Assembly: GCA_945898515.1 (NCBI GenBank)
Contig: CAMDIH010000012.1
Coordinates: 1 to 43,953 of the forward strand
Direction of reading: 5' to 3'
DNA length: 43,953 bases
Source: Candidatus Neomicrothrix parvicella RN1
Lineage (GTDB): Bacteria; Actinomycetota; Acidimicrobiia; Acidimicrobiales; VFJN01
Part shown: positions 25,677-34,340 of the stretch, in pieces
Position numbering within the stretch: position 1 is the stretch's first letter
Layout of the letters: each line of letters starts with the position of its first letter
Position numbers and translations under genes: made by a program
Notes under the pieces: model-generated
Told to the model about the DNA's origin: nothing
The model's input: only the letters and a program-made list of their open reading frames with translations
The model's database searches: none

Positions 25677-26309
25677 ATGACTGAAGTGGATTTCTTCTGG
25701 GACCCCGTCTGCCCGTGGGCGTGGGTCACGTCGCGCTGGTTGGTCGATGTCACGCAGCAGCGGCCGATCGATGTGCAGTGGCGGTTCATTTCTCTGCGCA
25801 TGGTCAATGGTGAACGTGATTACGCCACGGATTTCGCCCCCGGGTACGAACGTCGCCACACCCGGGGCCTGGAGTTACTGCGGGTGGCGGCGGGTGTGCG
25901 GCTTGAGTTGGGGGAGGCCGCGGTGCTGCCACTGTTCACCGCTTTTGGTGCGGCGATTCACCATGAGGGGGGTGCGGCACGCTTCGACACCCCGGCGGGG
26001 GTAGCAGGCATCCTGGAGGCACTGGGGTACCCGGTGGGTCTGGGGACTACTGCTACGAGCACCGAGCACGATGCCCTCATCGCCCAGGAGACACAGGAGG
26101 CACTCGACCGCTGTGGCGGCAACGTCGGGACCCCGGTGCTCACCTTTGGCCCCCCCGATGGGCCGAGTTTCTTTGGTCCGATTATCAACGAGGCTCCCAA
26201 GGGTCAGGCGGCGTTGGATCTGTGGGACGCCGTGGTGGTTCTCGGGCACAATCCTCACTTCAGCGAACTGAAACGGTCGTTGCGCGGTCGTCCGCGGTTC
26301 GATATCTGA
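25677..26309 (+). CDS. DsbA-fold oxidoreductase, Rv2466c-like
   Basis: This 210-residue DsbA-fold thioredoxin-like protein begins with FFWDPVCPWAWVTSRW. The family's active site sits at Cys12, but the second cysteine of a CxxC is replaced (C-P-W-A), so it cannot form the usual intramolecular disulfide. The phrase DPxCPWxWxTSRW is close to mycothiol-dependent nitroreductase Rv2466c of M. tuberculosis, which suggests a mycothiol-linked, single-cysteine mechanism (inference). The cis-Pro loop is seen as VGTPVLTFG. There is no signal peptide, so it is cytoplasmic. Confidence 0.8.
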   Translation: MTEVDFFWDPVCPWAWVTSRWLVDVTQQRPIDVQWRFISLRMVNGERDYATDFAPGYERRHTRGLELLRVAAGVRLELGEAAVLPLFTAFGAAIHHEGGAARFDTPAGVAGILEALGYPVGLGTTATSTEHDALIAQETQEALDRCGGNVGTPVLTFGPPDGPSFFGPIINEAPKGQAALDLWDAVVVLGHNPHFSELKRSLRGRPRFDI

Positions 26310-26351
26310 CCTCGTTGGTCGTGTTGCCTCCCTCGGGAGCAATCAACGGTT

Positions 26352-26363
26352 GTTGACGTCAAC
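26352..26363. repeat. Perfect 12-base palindrome GTTGACGTCAAC
   Basis: A dyad-symmetric site about 130 bases upstream of the recA promoter, flanked by CAACGG on both sides. It could be an operator for an unknown dimeric regulator, or chance. Confidence 0.3.
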
Positions 26364-26484
26364 GGGGCGTCCGTCACCCTCAACGCCCTGGATCCCTGGG
26401 CGATCTTCTCCAGCCCCGTGCGGGATTCGGGACTGCCGGAGCCGGGCGATCCTGGCCCGGGGGCGAACCGCGACAGGAGGATGC

Positions 26485-26513
26485 TTGATCGAACGGCTGT
26501 TCGTAACTACAGT
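26485..26513 (+). promoter_or_regulatory. recA promoter with embedded SOS box
   Basis: TTGATC (26485-26490), a 17-base spacer and TACAGT (26508-26513) form the promoter. The spacer begins with the LexA site GAACGGCTGTTC (26491-26502), extended to TCGAAC-N4-GTTCG, the actinobacterial SOS consensus. LexA bound here would block RNA polymerase directly. Confidence 0.8.
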
Positions 26514-26612
26514 CGTGTCGTTCGAGCTCGGCATGGCTGTCACACCCCCTGCGTAGGTTCGACTTCATCCCCCAGATCAAGACGCAACCCCGCACGCAAG
26601 AGGAGACGCCAG

Positions 26613-27695
26613 GTGGAACAGAACAAGGACAAACAGAAGGCGCTGGAGCTAAGCCTCGCCAGTATCGAAAAGCAGTACGGCAAAGGTGCCGTGATGAAGA
26701 TGGGTGAAAAGGGCTCGATGGTGATCGGCACGGTGCCCACCGGGGCGTTGGCCCTCGACCTCGCCCTGGGTATCGGGGGCCTGCCGCGCGGCCGGGTTAC
26801 CGAGATCTACGGCCCGGAGTCCTCCGGCAAGTCCACCCTCGCCATGCATGTGGTGGCCGAAGCGCAACGGCTGGGAGGTATCTGTGCCTATGTGGATGCC
26901 GAGCACGCCATGGATCCCGTCTACGCCCGGGCTATCGGAGTGGATGTGGATGAACTGCTCATCTCCCAGCCCGACACGGGGGAGCAAGCCCTGGAGATCA
27001 CCGACATGCTGGTGCGTTCCGGGGCCATCGATGTTGTTGTGATCGACTCGGTGGCGGCGCTCACCCCTCGGGCCGAGATCGAGGGCGACATGGGCGATAG
27101 CCACATGGGTCTCCAAGCCCGGCTCATGTCCCAGGCTCTCCGTAAGCTCACGGCCAACCTGAACAAGACCGACACGATCCTTATCTTCATCAACCAGCTT
27201 CGCGAGAAGATCGGCGTCATGTTCGGCAGTCCCGAGACCACGCCGGGCGGTCGAGCCCTGAAGTTCTACAGTTCGGTCCGGCTGGATATTCGGCGTATTG
27301 AGTCCATCAAAGATGGCGTCGAGGTGGTGGGAAACCGCACCCGGGTGAAGGTCGTGAAGAACAAATGTGCACCGCCGTTCCGTCAGGCAGAGTTCGACAT
27401 CATGTACGGCAAAGGTGTTAGCCGTGAGGGTGGTGTGCTCGACATCGGCGTGGACAACGACATCGTGAAGAAGTCGGGCGCGTGGTACACGTACGAAGGC
27501 GAGCAGCTCGGCCAGGGTCGGGAAAACGCCAAGCAGTTTCTCCACGACAACCCGGAGATCATGATCGAGATCTCCGAACGCATCCGGGTACAGATGGGTA
27601 TCGGCCTCGATCTCGACGCCAAAGCCGACGTCGAGGCCAAGACCGCCGCCGTTGCGGCCCACCCCGACGACCAGCCCATCAGCCTCGACGACTGA
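26613..27695 (+). CDS. recA: Recombinase RecA
   Basis: RecA forms filaments on single-stranded DNA for homologous recombination and triggers LexA self-cleavage. The 360-residue product has Walker [10 protein letters not shown] (67-75), the phrase VDAEHAMDP, Walker [13 protein letters not shown], and the DNA-binding loop segments ([14 protein letters not shown] and the [13 protein letters not shown] region). No intein interrupts it, unlike in M. tuberculosis. GTG at 26613 is fixed by GAGGAG seven bases upstream and by the usual N terminus ([12 protein letters not shown]). Its C-terminal tail is less acidic than in E. coli. recX does not follow; miaB does, 34 bases later. Confidence 0.97.
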   Translation: MEQNKDKQKALELSLASIEKQYGKGAVMKMGEKGSMVIGTVPTGALALDLALGIGGLPRGRVTEIYGPESSGKSTLAMHVVAEAQRLGGICAYVDAEHAMDPVYARAIGVDVDELLISQPDTGEQALEITDMLVRSGAIDVVVIDSVAALTPRAEIEGDMGDSHMGLQARLMSQALRKLTANLNKTDTILIFINQLREKIGVMFGSPETTPGGRALKFYSSVRLDIRRIESIKDGVEVVGNRTRVKVVKNKCAPPFRQAEFDIMYGKGVSREGGVLDIGVDNDIVKKSGAWYTYEGEQLGQGRENAKQFLHDNPEIMIEISERIRVQMGIGLDLDAKADVEAKTAAVAAHPDDQPISLDD

Positions 27696-27716
27696 GGTCC
27701 GGGTCACGGTCGTCGA

Positions 27717-27722
27717 TAACCT
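27717..27722 (+). promoter_or_regulatory. Candidate -10 of a leaderless promoter for miaB
   Basis: TAACCT lies seven bases before the GTG at 27730 and helps choose that start over alternatives within the recA 3' end. Confidence 0.4.
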
Positions 27723-27729
27723 GTCGGCC

Positions 27730-29151
27730 GTGACCGAGCCTCGCCGTTTCTTCCTCCGCACCTTCGGGTGTCAGATGAACGAACATGACTCCGAGCGCAT
27801 CGCCGGGTTGCTTCAGGCCGACGGCCTGGTGGAGACCAGCGACGCCGAGGACGCCGATGTCGTGGTGCTCAACACCTGCTGCATCCGGGAAAACGCCGAC
27901 AACAAGCTCTACGGCACCCTGGGCCACCTGAAATCGGTGAAGGACCGCAAGCCGGGCATGCAAATCATGGTGGCGGGTTGCTTGGCTCAGAAGGACCGCA
28001 CCACCGTCACCGACCGCGCCCCGTATGTGGATGTCGTGCTCGGTACCCACAACGTGCACCGAGCCGCCGATCTGTTGCATGAGGCACGGGAGGCGGGGCA
28101 GCCGATCGTGGAGATCCTTGAGGAGACCGTTGCGGCTGATCTCGATGCGTTCCCCTCCGCCCTGCCGGTGCGCCGCCAGGTTCCGTGGGCGGGATGGGTC
28201 ACGATCCAGATTGGCTGCGACAACAGTTGCGCCTTCTGCATCGTCCCATCGGTGCGTGGTCAAGAGATCAGCCGGCCCTTCGACGACATCATCAGCGAAG
28301 TACGCACCGCGGCAGAGGAGGGGGTTACCGAGGTCACGCTGCTCGGCCAAAACGTGAATAGCTACGGGCGCGATTTGGCCTTGGCCGAACGGCAGTTGGG
28401 GATGCCCGGACGGGTGCGGCCGCAGTTCGATCGGCTCCTGCGAGAGATCGGCGCGCTGGAGGGTATTCGCCGGGTGCGCTACACCAGCCCGCACCCCAAG
28501 GACCTCAGCCCCGAAACGATCGCCGCCATGGCCGAAACGCCAGCGGTGTGTGAGCACTTGCACCTCCCACTGCAGTCTGGGAGCGATCGGGTGCTGGCGG
28601 CCATGCACCGGGGCTACACGGCCGAGCGCTACCTCGACCGACTCAGCGCCGCCCGTCATGCCATGCCGGGCCTCGCCGTTACCACCGACGTGATCGTGGG
28701 TTTTCCCGGCGAAACCGACGACGACTTCGAACGCACCCTCGAAGTAGTGGCGGAAGCGGCCTACGACAGTGCCTACACCTTCATCTACAGCCCCCGTCCG
28801 GGTACCGAAGCGGCCGAGCGTACCGACTTGTTCGTGGCCGCCGAGGTGGTGGCGGAACGTTTCGAACGCCTCCATATTGTGGTCGAGCGAAGCGGCCTGG
28901 CCCGTCATGAGGCCCGGATCGGCCAGATCGAGGAGGTGTTGGTGGAGGGCCCTTCGCGCAAAGACCCCGCCGTGCTCTCGAGCCGCACCGGCCAGAACAA
29001 ACTCCTGCACTTTTCCTCCGAGCCGATTCGACCCGGCAGTTACGCCACCGTTCGGGTTACCGGAGCGGCTCCCCATCATCTTCGGGGCACGTTGGTTGAG
29101 GTCGTGGCGTCACCGACCCACAAGACGCGCTTGCCGTTGCTCCTCGAGTGA
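27730..29151 (+). CDS. miaB: tRNA-2-methylthio-N6-dimethylallyladenosine synthase
   Basis: MiaB methylthiolates i6A37 in tRNAs, after MiaA. The 473-residue product has the N-terminal cluster cysteines (Cys14 in RTFGCQMNEHDSE, Cys50 in LNTCCIRE, Cys84 in VAGC), the radical-SAM motif CDNSCAFC (Cys163, Cys167, Cys170), and a C-terminal TRAM domain (about 410-470). GTG at 27730 gives the usual short N terminus (MTEPRRFFLRTFGCQMN). The stop overlaps the miaA start by four bases, so the two genes of the same modification are coupled. Confidence 0.95.
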   Translation: MTEPRRFFLRTFGCQMNEHDSERIAGLLQADGLVETSDAEDADVVVLNTCCIRENADNKLYGTLGHLKSVKDRKPGMQIMVAGCLAQKDRTTVTDRAPYVDVVLGTHNVHRAADLLHEAREAGQPIVEILEETVAADLDAFPSALPVRRQVPWAGWVTIQIGCDNSCAFCIVPSVRGQEISRPFDDIISEVRTAAEEGVTEVTLLGQNVNSYGRDLALAERQLGMPGRVRPQFDRLLREIGALEGIRRVRYTSPHPKDLSPETIAAMAETPAVCEHLHLPLQSGSDRVLAAMHRGYTAERYLDRLSAARHAMPGLAVTTDVIVGFPGETDDDFERTLEVVAEAAYDSAYTFIYSPRPGTEAAERTDLFVAAEVVAERFERLHIVVERSGLARHEARIGQIEEVLVEGPSRKDPAVLSSRTGQNKLLHFSSEPIRPGSYATVRVTGAAPHHLRGTLVEVVASPTHKTRLPLLLE

Positions 29152-30059
29152 CCCCGGAGCACCCTCATGGCGTGTTGGTGGGGGCCACCGCGACAGGAAA
29201 ATCGGCGCTGGCGCTCGCCCTGGCGCGGCGTGATCCCTCGTGGGAACTGGTGTCGGTGGATTCGATGCAGGTCTACCGAGGCATGGACATCGGCACGGCC
29301 AAGCCCACGCTGGCCGAGCAGGCCGAAGTGCCTCATCACTTGATCGACCGCCTTGATCCATGGGAGAGCAGTTCGGTGGCGTGGTTTCAGCGCGAGGTGG
29401 TGGCGGTGCTAGCCGACATCGCGGCGCGGGGCCGACGGGCACTGCTCGTGGGCGGCACCGGCTTGTATGTGCAGGCCATCGTGGACGACCTGGACATCCC
29501 GGGGCAGTTCCCAGCCGCACGCGCCCCCCTGGAGGCCAACCCGGACACCGCAGCGCTGTTTGAGCAACTTCAGAGCCAGGACCCACGGGCCGCCACGCGT
29601 ATCGAGCCGGGGAATCGACGGCGGATCTTGCGGGCGCTCGAGGTGACCATCGGAAGTGGCCGTCCGTTCTCCAGTTTCGGCCCGGGTATGGAAGCGCACC
29701 CGCCCACCCCCTTCACCATGGTGGGCCTCCGACGGGATCCCGAGGCGCTGCGGCTGCGGATACGGGAGCGCTACGACCAGCAATTGGCCCAGGGGTTCCT
29801 GGCCGAGGTAGCCGGCCTGATGGCGGCGCCACTCCCGATGTCGCCCACCGCCCGGCAGGCTCTCGGCTACCTGGAGTTGGCTGCGTTTCAGGCCGGCGAG
29901 GTGAGCCTGGCTGACGCGGTTGATCAAGCGGTGGCCCGCACCGCCCGCTTCGCCCGCCGGCAACGGGCATGGTTTGGCCGAGACCCGCGCATTTCCTGGC
30001 TCGATGCCACCGGTGAACCCAATGTTCTCGTAGACGACCTGGCCGCGCACCTAGGCTGA
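29148..30059 (+). CDS. miaA: tRNA dimethylallyltransferase
   Basis: MiaA prenylates A37 in tRNAs reading codons that start with U. The 303-residue product has the P-loop GATATGKSALA (12-22), the substrate motif VDSMQVYRGMDIGTAKP (about 37-53), and GGTGLYVQAI, all family hallmarks. The GTG start overlaps the miaB stop (GTGA). dapF follows after seven bases, so miaB-miaA-dapF-hflX-dapC look like one operon. Confidence 0.95.
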   Translation: MTPEHPHGVLVGATATGKSALALALARRDPSWELVSVDSMQVYRGMDIGTAKPTLAEQAEVPHHLIDRLDPWESSSVAWFQREVVAVLADIAARGRRALLVGGTGLYVQAIVDDLDIPGQFPAARAPLEANPDTAALFEQLQSQDPRAATRIEPGNRRRILRALEVTIGSGRPFSSFGPGMEAHPPTPFTMVGLRRDPEALRLRIRERYDQQLAQGFLAEVAGLMAAPLPMSPTARQALGYLELAAFQAGEVSLADAVDQAVARTARFARRQRAWFGRDPRISWLDATGEPNVLVDDLAAHLG

Positions 30060-30066
30060 GAACGGC

Positions 30067-30861
30067 ATGCGACTCACCAAGCACCACGGTCTGGGCAACG
30101 ACTTCCTCGTTGTGATCGACCTCGACGCCAGCCACCCAACCGGGCCGGAACTGGCCATCTCGCTGTGTGACCGGCGCACCGGCATCGGGGCCGACGGATT
30201 GCTGTGGGTCACTGACGGTGACGGTGATGCCGATGTGACCATGCGATTACTGAATGCCGACGGTTCATCGGCGGAGATGAGCGGCAACGGCATCCGCTGC
30301 TTGGCGCAGGCGGTGTTCCAGGCCGGCCTGGTGGCGCCGCCGGTCCTGAAGGTGGCCACCGAGGCCGGGATGCGCACCGTGCGGGTCCTGTCCCAACCCG
30401 AGCCCGACTGCCACCGGATGAGCGTGGAGATGGGGGTGGCCCAGGTGGGGGAGGAAACCCCTGAGTGGGTGGCTGGTCAGGTCCTGCGCGCCGTCCGCGT
30501 AGAGGTGGGAAATCCGCACATTGTGCTGCTGTGGGGTGGCACCGAACTACCCAATCGTGATGAGTTGATCACCATGGGATCCCACATCGACCACTCCACG
30601 CCCGGTGGAGCCAACGTGGAGGTGTTTCGGCCCCTCGCAGACGGGCTCGCCGCCGTGGTGTACGAGCGCGGGGTAGGTCCCACCTTGTCCTGCGGCACTG
30701 GCTCGTGCGCGGTGGCCGCGGCAGCCCAGCAGTGGGGCATCACCGGGGAGCACACCACGGTGGAGATGCCTGGTGGTGCGCTGGAGATCACCCTCGGCGA
30801 GCCCGTACTGCTCACCGGCGACACCCGCTCGGTGGCCACCATCGAAACCCCATGGCCGTGA
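30067..30861 (+). CDS. dapF: Diaminopimelate epimerase
   Basis: DapF converts LL-diaminopimelate to the meso form, the direct precursor of lysine and of peptidoglycan cross-links. The 264-residue product has both catalytic cysteines in their motifs: Cys78 in MSGNGIRCLAQ and Cys209 in LSCGTGSCAVAAA. The N-terminal phrase KHHGLGNDFLV is also typical. It starts seven bases after miaA; hflX starts nineteen bases after its stop. Confidence 0.95.
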   Translation: MRLTKHHGLGNDFLVVIDLDASHPTGPELAISLCDRRTGIGADGLLWVTDGDGDADVTMRLLNADGSSAEMSGNGIRCLAQAVFQAGLVAPPVLKVATEAGMRTVRVLSQPEPDCHRMSVEMGVAQVGEETPEWVAGQVLRAVRVEVGNPHIVLLWGGTELPNRDELITMGSHIDHSTPGGANVEVFRPLADGLAAVVYERGVGPTLSCGTGSCAVAAAAQQWGITGEHTTVEMPGGALEITLGEPVLLTGDTRSVATIETPWP

Positions 30862-30880
30862 CGCACCCCGAGGCCCGCTT

Positions 30881-32167
30881 GTGTCGCTGATCGAGCGTGC
30901 CGTTCGCGAGAAGATCGTGCTGGTGGGGGTCACCCTGCCACCGCAGCGGGTGGAGGACACCGAAGCCGGTCTCGACGAACTCGCCCAACTGGTGGACACC
31001 GCGGGGGCCGATGAGGTGGCCCGCCTCCTGCAACGCCGATCGGCGCCCGATCCGCCTACCTATATCGGCAAGGGCAAGGTGGAGGAATTGCGGGAGATTG
31101 CGCTCGACACCGATTGCGACACCGTGGTCTTCGACAACGAACTCACCCCCGCCCAGCAGCGGAACCTCGAAAAACTCTTGGGGCGCACCGCCATCGACCG
31201 TACCGCAGTGATTCTCGACATCTTCGCTCAGAACGCTCACAGTCAGGAAGGCAAGGCCCAGGTGGAACTGGCCCTGCTGCGGTATCGCCTGCCCCGCATG
31301 AGGGGCAAGGGATTGGCGCTGTCCCAGCAGGGCGGTGGCGCGTCGGCCGGTGGGGCCCGGATCGGCACCCGTGGTCCGGGGGAGACCCAACTGGAGGTGG
31401 ACCGACGGCGGATTCAACGACGCATCCACAAACTCGAAGCCGAGTTGCGGGAACTGGACAAACATCGGGCCACGCAGCGGAAGGCACAGCACCGCAGTCG
31501 CACCCAGCGGGTGGCCATCGTGGGGTACACCAACGCGGGAAAGTCCACCCTGCTGAATCAACTCACCGATGCGGGGGTATTGGTGGAGGATCGCCTCTTC
31601 GCCACCCTGGATGCCACCACGCGTCGGCTCGACCTTCCCGGCGGAGAGAAGGTGTTACTCACCGACACCGTTGGTTTTATTCGCAATCTGCCCCATCAGT
31701 TGGTGCAGGCCTTCAAGTCCACCCTTTCGGTGGCCGCCGATGCCGATCTCCTCGTCCACGTGGTGGATGCCTCGGCGCTGGACATCGACGGCAACATCAA
31801 TGCTGTGCGCACGGTCCTTCGGGAGATCGAGGCCGACGAGGTGCCGGTGCTCTATGCCTTCAACAAGGCCGACCGGGCGCCGCTCGACGCCGCTCGCCTC
31901 GCCGCCACCCATGAGGGCGCGGTGGCCTTTAGCGCCACCACCGGCGAGGGCGTGGAAGGGTTGCTCCTCACCATTGCCGCCCGACTGCGGGCGCTGACCA
32001 ACGTCGTAGAGTTGCTCATCCCCTATGACCGCGGCGACGTGCTGGCCAAGGTCCACCGGGAAGGGGAGGTGTTGAGCGAGGCCGCCGATGACGACGCAAT
32101 GCGCCTCCGGGTTCGATTCGACGACGCCTCCCTCGGTCACTTTTCGACCTTTGTGGTGCGCTCATGA
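30881..32167 (+). CDS. hflX: Ribosome-associated GTPase HflX
   Basis: HflX is a GTPase that splits or rescues stalled ribosomes, notably under heat or antibiotic stress. The 428-residue product has the HflX-specific N domain (GKGKVEEL, VVFDNELTPAQ and the RxLE-type phrase RNLEKLLG), a long helical hairpin, then the G domain with GYTNAGKST (215-223), DTVGFI and NKAD. GTG at 30881 is the only reasonable start after the dapF stop; a frame from 30773 would overlap dapF by 89 bases. Its stop overlaps the dapC start (ATGA). Confidence 0.94.
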   Translation: MSLIERAVREKIVLVGVTLPPQRVEDTEAGLDELAQLVDTAGADEVARLLQRRSAPDPPTYIGKGKVEELREIALDTDCDTVVFDNELTPAQQRNLEKLLGRTAIDRTAVILDIFAQNAHSQEGKAQVELALLRYRLPRMRGKGLALSQQGGGASAGGARIGTRGPGETQLEVDRRRIQRRIHKLEAELRELDKHRATQRKAQHRSRTQRVAIVGYTNAGKSTLLNQLTDAGVLVEDRLFATLDATTRRLDLPGGEKVLLTDTVGFIRNLPHQLVQAFKSTLSVAADADLLVHVVDASALDIDGNINAVRTVLREIEADEVPVLYAFNKADRAPLDAARLAATHEGAVAFSATTGEGVEGLLLTIAARLRALTNVVELLIPYDRGDVLAKVHREGEVLSEAADDDAMRLRVRFDDASLGHFSTFVVRS

Positions 32168-33258
32168 CCGAACCGTTCCTTCCCCCGCCGTATCCCTACG
32201 ACCGGCTTGAGGAAGTGAAGGGGCTCGCTGCCCACCACGACGGTGGTCTCGTGGACCTGTCGATCGGCACACCGGGGGATCCCCCGGCGGCGTCGGTGAT
32301 CGAAGCGCTCGCCCGCTCAGGGGCGGAGCGGGGCTACCCACCTTCCATCGGCACGCTGGCGTACCGCAACGCCGCCGCGGGGTGGATGGCTCGTCGCCTG
32401 GGCGTAGAGGTAGACCCGGCGGGGGTGGCGGCTTGTGTGGGCAGCAAGGAACTGGTGGCGGGTCTGCCGCAGTGGCTGCGTCTCCGTCGCCCCGATCTCG
32501 ACACCGTCTTGTACCCGGCGATTAGTTATCCCACGTACGCCATGGGGGCCACTCTGGCGGGGTGTCGGGCCGTGCCGTATCGCACCCTGGCCGACATCAC
32601 CCCCGCCGATGCCGCTCGGGCACTTTGTCTTTGGGTCAATAGCCCCGCCAACCCCACCGGGGAACTCATCGATCTGGCGGACGCGGCGGATTGGGGCCGT
32701 CAGATCAACGTGCCGGTGCTCTCCGACGAGTGCTACATCGAATTCACCTGGGAAGGGCCGCCTCGTACCATCCTCGAGCACGGCACCGACGGGGTCTTGG
32801 CGGTGCACTCGCTGTCGAAACGGTCGAACCTGGCCGGGGTGCGGGCCGGGTTCTACGCCGGCGATGCCGATCTGGTGCGTTATCTCTCCGAACTCCGCAA
32901 ACACGCCGGGTTGATGGTCCCAGGTCCGGTGCAGGCGGCCGCGGTGGCGGCGTGGGCCGATGATGGGCATGTGGATGACCAGCGGCGCCGGTACTGGGGC
33001 CGACTCGAACAACTCGCCGCCGCCCTCGGGTCCATCGGCATCGAAGCGCCTCTGCCCGCCGGAGCGTTCTACCTGTGGGCTCCGGCCCCCGATGGGGATG
33101 CCTGGGCCCTGGCGCGCCACCTGGCTGACCGCGGGGGCGTGCTGGTATCGCCGGGCGAGTTCTACGGCCCCGATGGCGCCGCCTTCATTCGGTTGGCGGC
33201 GGTGCAGTCCGATGAGCAGATCGCCCGAGTAGCCGAGCGCCTGGGGCGGTTCCGCTAG
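32164..33258 (+). CDS. dapC: Succinyldiaminopimelate transaminase
   Basis: DapC makes N-succinyl-LL-diaminopimelate from the keto precursor with glutamate. The 364-residue product is a fold-type I PLP enzyme: substrate motif SIGTPGDPP, NSPANPTGEL, the Asp/Tyr pair in SDECYIEF, and the Schiff-base lysine in HSLSKRSNLAG (Lys219). Specificity for DapC rather than a general aminotransferase comes from similarity to the actinobacterial DapC type and from dapF, dapD and dapE nearby. It overlaps hflX by four bases. Its stop codon TAG and the stop of the convergent coiled-coil gene share the palindrome CTAG (33255-33258). Confidence 0.92.
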   Translation: MTEPFLPPPYPYDRLEEVKGLAAHHDGGLVDLSIGTPGDPPAASVIEALARSGAERGYPPSIGTLAYRNAAAGWMARRLGVEVDPAGVAACVGSKELVAGLPQWLRLRRPDLDTVLYPAISYPTYAMGATLAGCRAVPYRTLADITPADAARALCLWVNSPANPTGELIDLADAADWGRQINVPVLSDECYIEFTWEGPPRTILEHGTDGVLAVHSLSKRSNLAGVRAGFYAGDADLVRYLSELRKHAGLMVPGPVQAAAVAAWADDGHVDDQRRRYWGRLEQLAAALGSIGIEAPLPAGAFYLWAPAPDGDAWALARHLADRGGVLVSPGEFYGPDGAAFIRLAAVQSDEQIARVAERLGRFR

Positions 33259-34340
33259 GCGTCGAGACCTTTGGGTCCACCCCGGCGCTCGCGCCGGGCC
33301 CGGTTGGCGGTCACCACGGTGTCTTTGACCGACGTGGCCGCCCGCCGGAACTGTTCTCCCGACACGATCGGTCGGCTGGCCAATTCCTGATTGGAGGTGA
33401 CCACCGCTTCGATCAAGGCGGCCATCGCCTGGAGTTGTCGCCCGAGGTCGTCGAACTCCGCGTCGATCCGTTGTTCCAGATGGTTCCAGCTGGCCTGGGC
33501 CATCCCCATCACGGTTTCGGCATCCAGGGGGGTTTCGCCGGCGGGGGAGGTGCTCGGTGATCCTGCGTCGGCCAGCGCCCGGCGAAGGGCCGCGAGACGG
33601 CCATCGAGGAGGCGTAGCACCCCCGCCAGGGCCGTATCGGTATGTTCGGTGAGGCGGTGAGTGACGTTGTCACCCAGTTGGGGGAGTTGACCACTGATGG
33701 ATTGCACGGCACTGGTCAAGTCGTTGACCCGGGCGATGACCGGACCCATGGCCGTGATGTCGGCCGGGCGGGCTCCGAGGTTCGCCACCGCATCGGCCAC
33801 CCGGGCCAGGTCGTCTCGTTGATGAGCGGCGGTGACCGCGAGGTCCAACAGTTGGCCGCGCAAGGGGGCCAGGTCGGTGTCAATGTTGCGGGGCAGGGTA
33901 ACCCCATCGGGCACGATCACTTCGGGGAACGCGCCCGCCGGGGAAGGCACCGGGCTGGGGGCGCCGGGGCGCTCCACCAACTCACCCAGCATCGCCGTGA
34001 GCACGGCAGTGCTTTCGCTGAGATGTTGCAGGGTGGCCTGGTGCTCCTGGTGGGCGGCGAGGAGGTCGTCGAGTCGGTCGGCCAGACCGAGATCGAGGCG
34101 CAGACGTTCGACGGCCTCAAGGCGATGGCCCAACTCCAACGCGTCCTGTCGGCGTTTGGTTTCCGCTTCCGCCATCCGTCCGAGGAGTTCCCGCTGACCC
34201 ACGGCGATGGCCGCCATGGAACTGGAGACGGTGTCGAATTGGCGACTGAAGCCCAGGAGGGCGGCCTGGGTGGCGCCATCGGGCCGTGAGATCGGGTCGT
34301 CCACGGCCCCAACATCTAGTGGATCTTCAGTTGTGGCCAT
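33255..34340 (-). CDS. Coiled-coil protein of unknown function
   Basis: I do not recognise a family. The 361-residue product is mostly long amphipathic helices with heptad-like spacing (about 40-125, 150-235 and 255-330), interrupted by Pro-rich linkers (around PGAPSPVPSPAG, about 128-139). It lacks cysteines, signal peptide and membrane segments. The C terminus is basic (NRARRERRGGPKG). It overlaps the 3' end of dapD by 14 bases and is probably co-transcribed. The layout resembles structural or scaffold proteins of the cell pole or envelope, but that is only a guess. The ATG at 34340 gives MATTEDPLD; an upstream start at 34394 inside dapD is less likely. Confidence 0.72.
   Translation of the reverse strand: MATTEDPLDVGAVDDPISRPDGATQAALLGFSRQFDTVSSSMAAIAVGQRELLGRMAEAETKRRQDALELGHRLEAVERLRLDLGLADRLDDLLAAHQEHQATLQHLSESTAVLTAMLGELVERPGAPSPVPSPAGAFPEVIVPDGVTLPRNIDTDLAPLRGQLLDLAVTAAHQRDDLARVADAVANLGARPADITAMGPVIARVNDLTSAVQSISGQLPQLGDNVTHRLTEHTDTALAGVLRLLDGRLAALRRALADAGSPSTSPAGETPLDAETVMGMAQASWNHLEQRIDAEFDDLGRQLQAMAALIEAVVTSNQELASRPIVSGEQFRRAATSVKDTVVTANRARRERRGGPKGLDA

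Larger units (their letters stand above)
26310..26612 (+). other. recA upstream region
   Basis: This 303-base gap has no gene I can support. The recA frame stays open back to at least 26418, but the translated extension (Arg/Pro-rich) is not RecA-like. It holds a perfect 12-base palindrome at 26352-26363, the recA promoter with an SOS box at 26485-26513, and a Shine-Dalgarno GAGGAG at 26600-26605. The predicted leader from about 26520 to 26612 is about 93 bases. Confidence 0.6.

Noticed and set aside
26418-26612. 65-residue N-terminal extension of recA
   Set aside because: Arg/Pro-rich, not RecA-like, and crosses the promoter and SOS box; GTG at 26613 has a good Shine-Dalgarno.
27679-29079. 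Minus-strand frame (466 codons) opposite miaB
   Set aside because: Antisense shadow of a secure radical-SAM gene.
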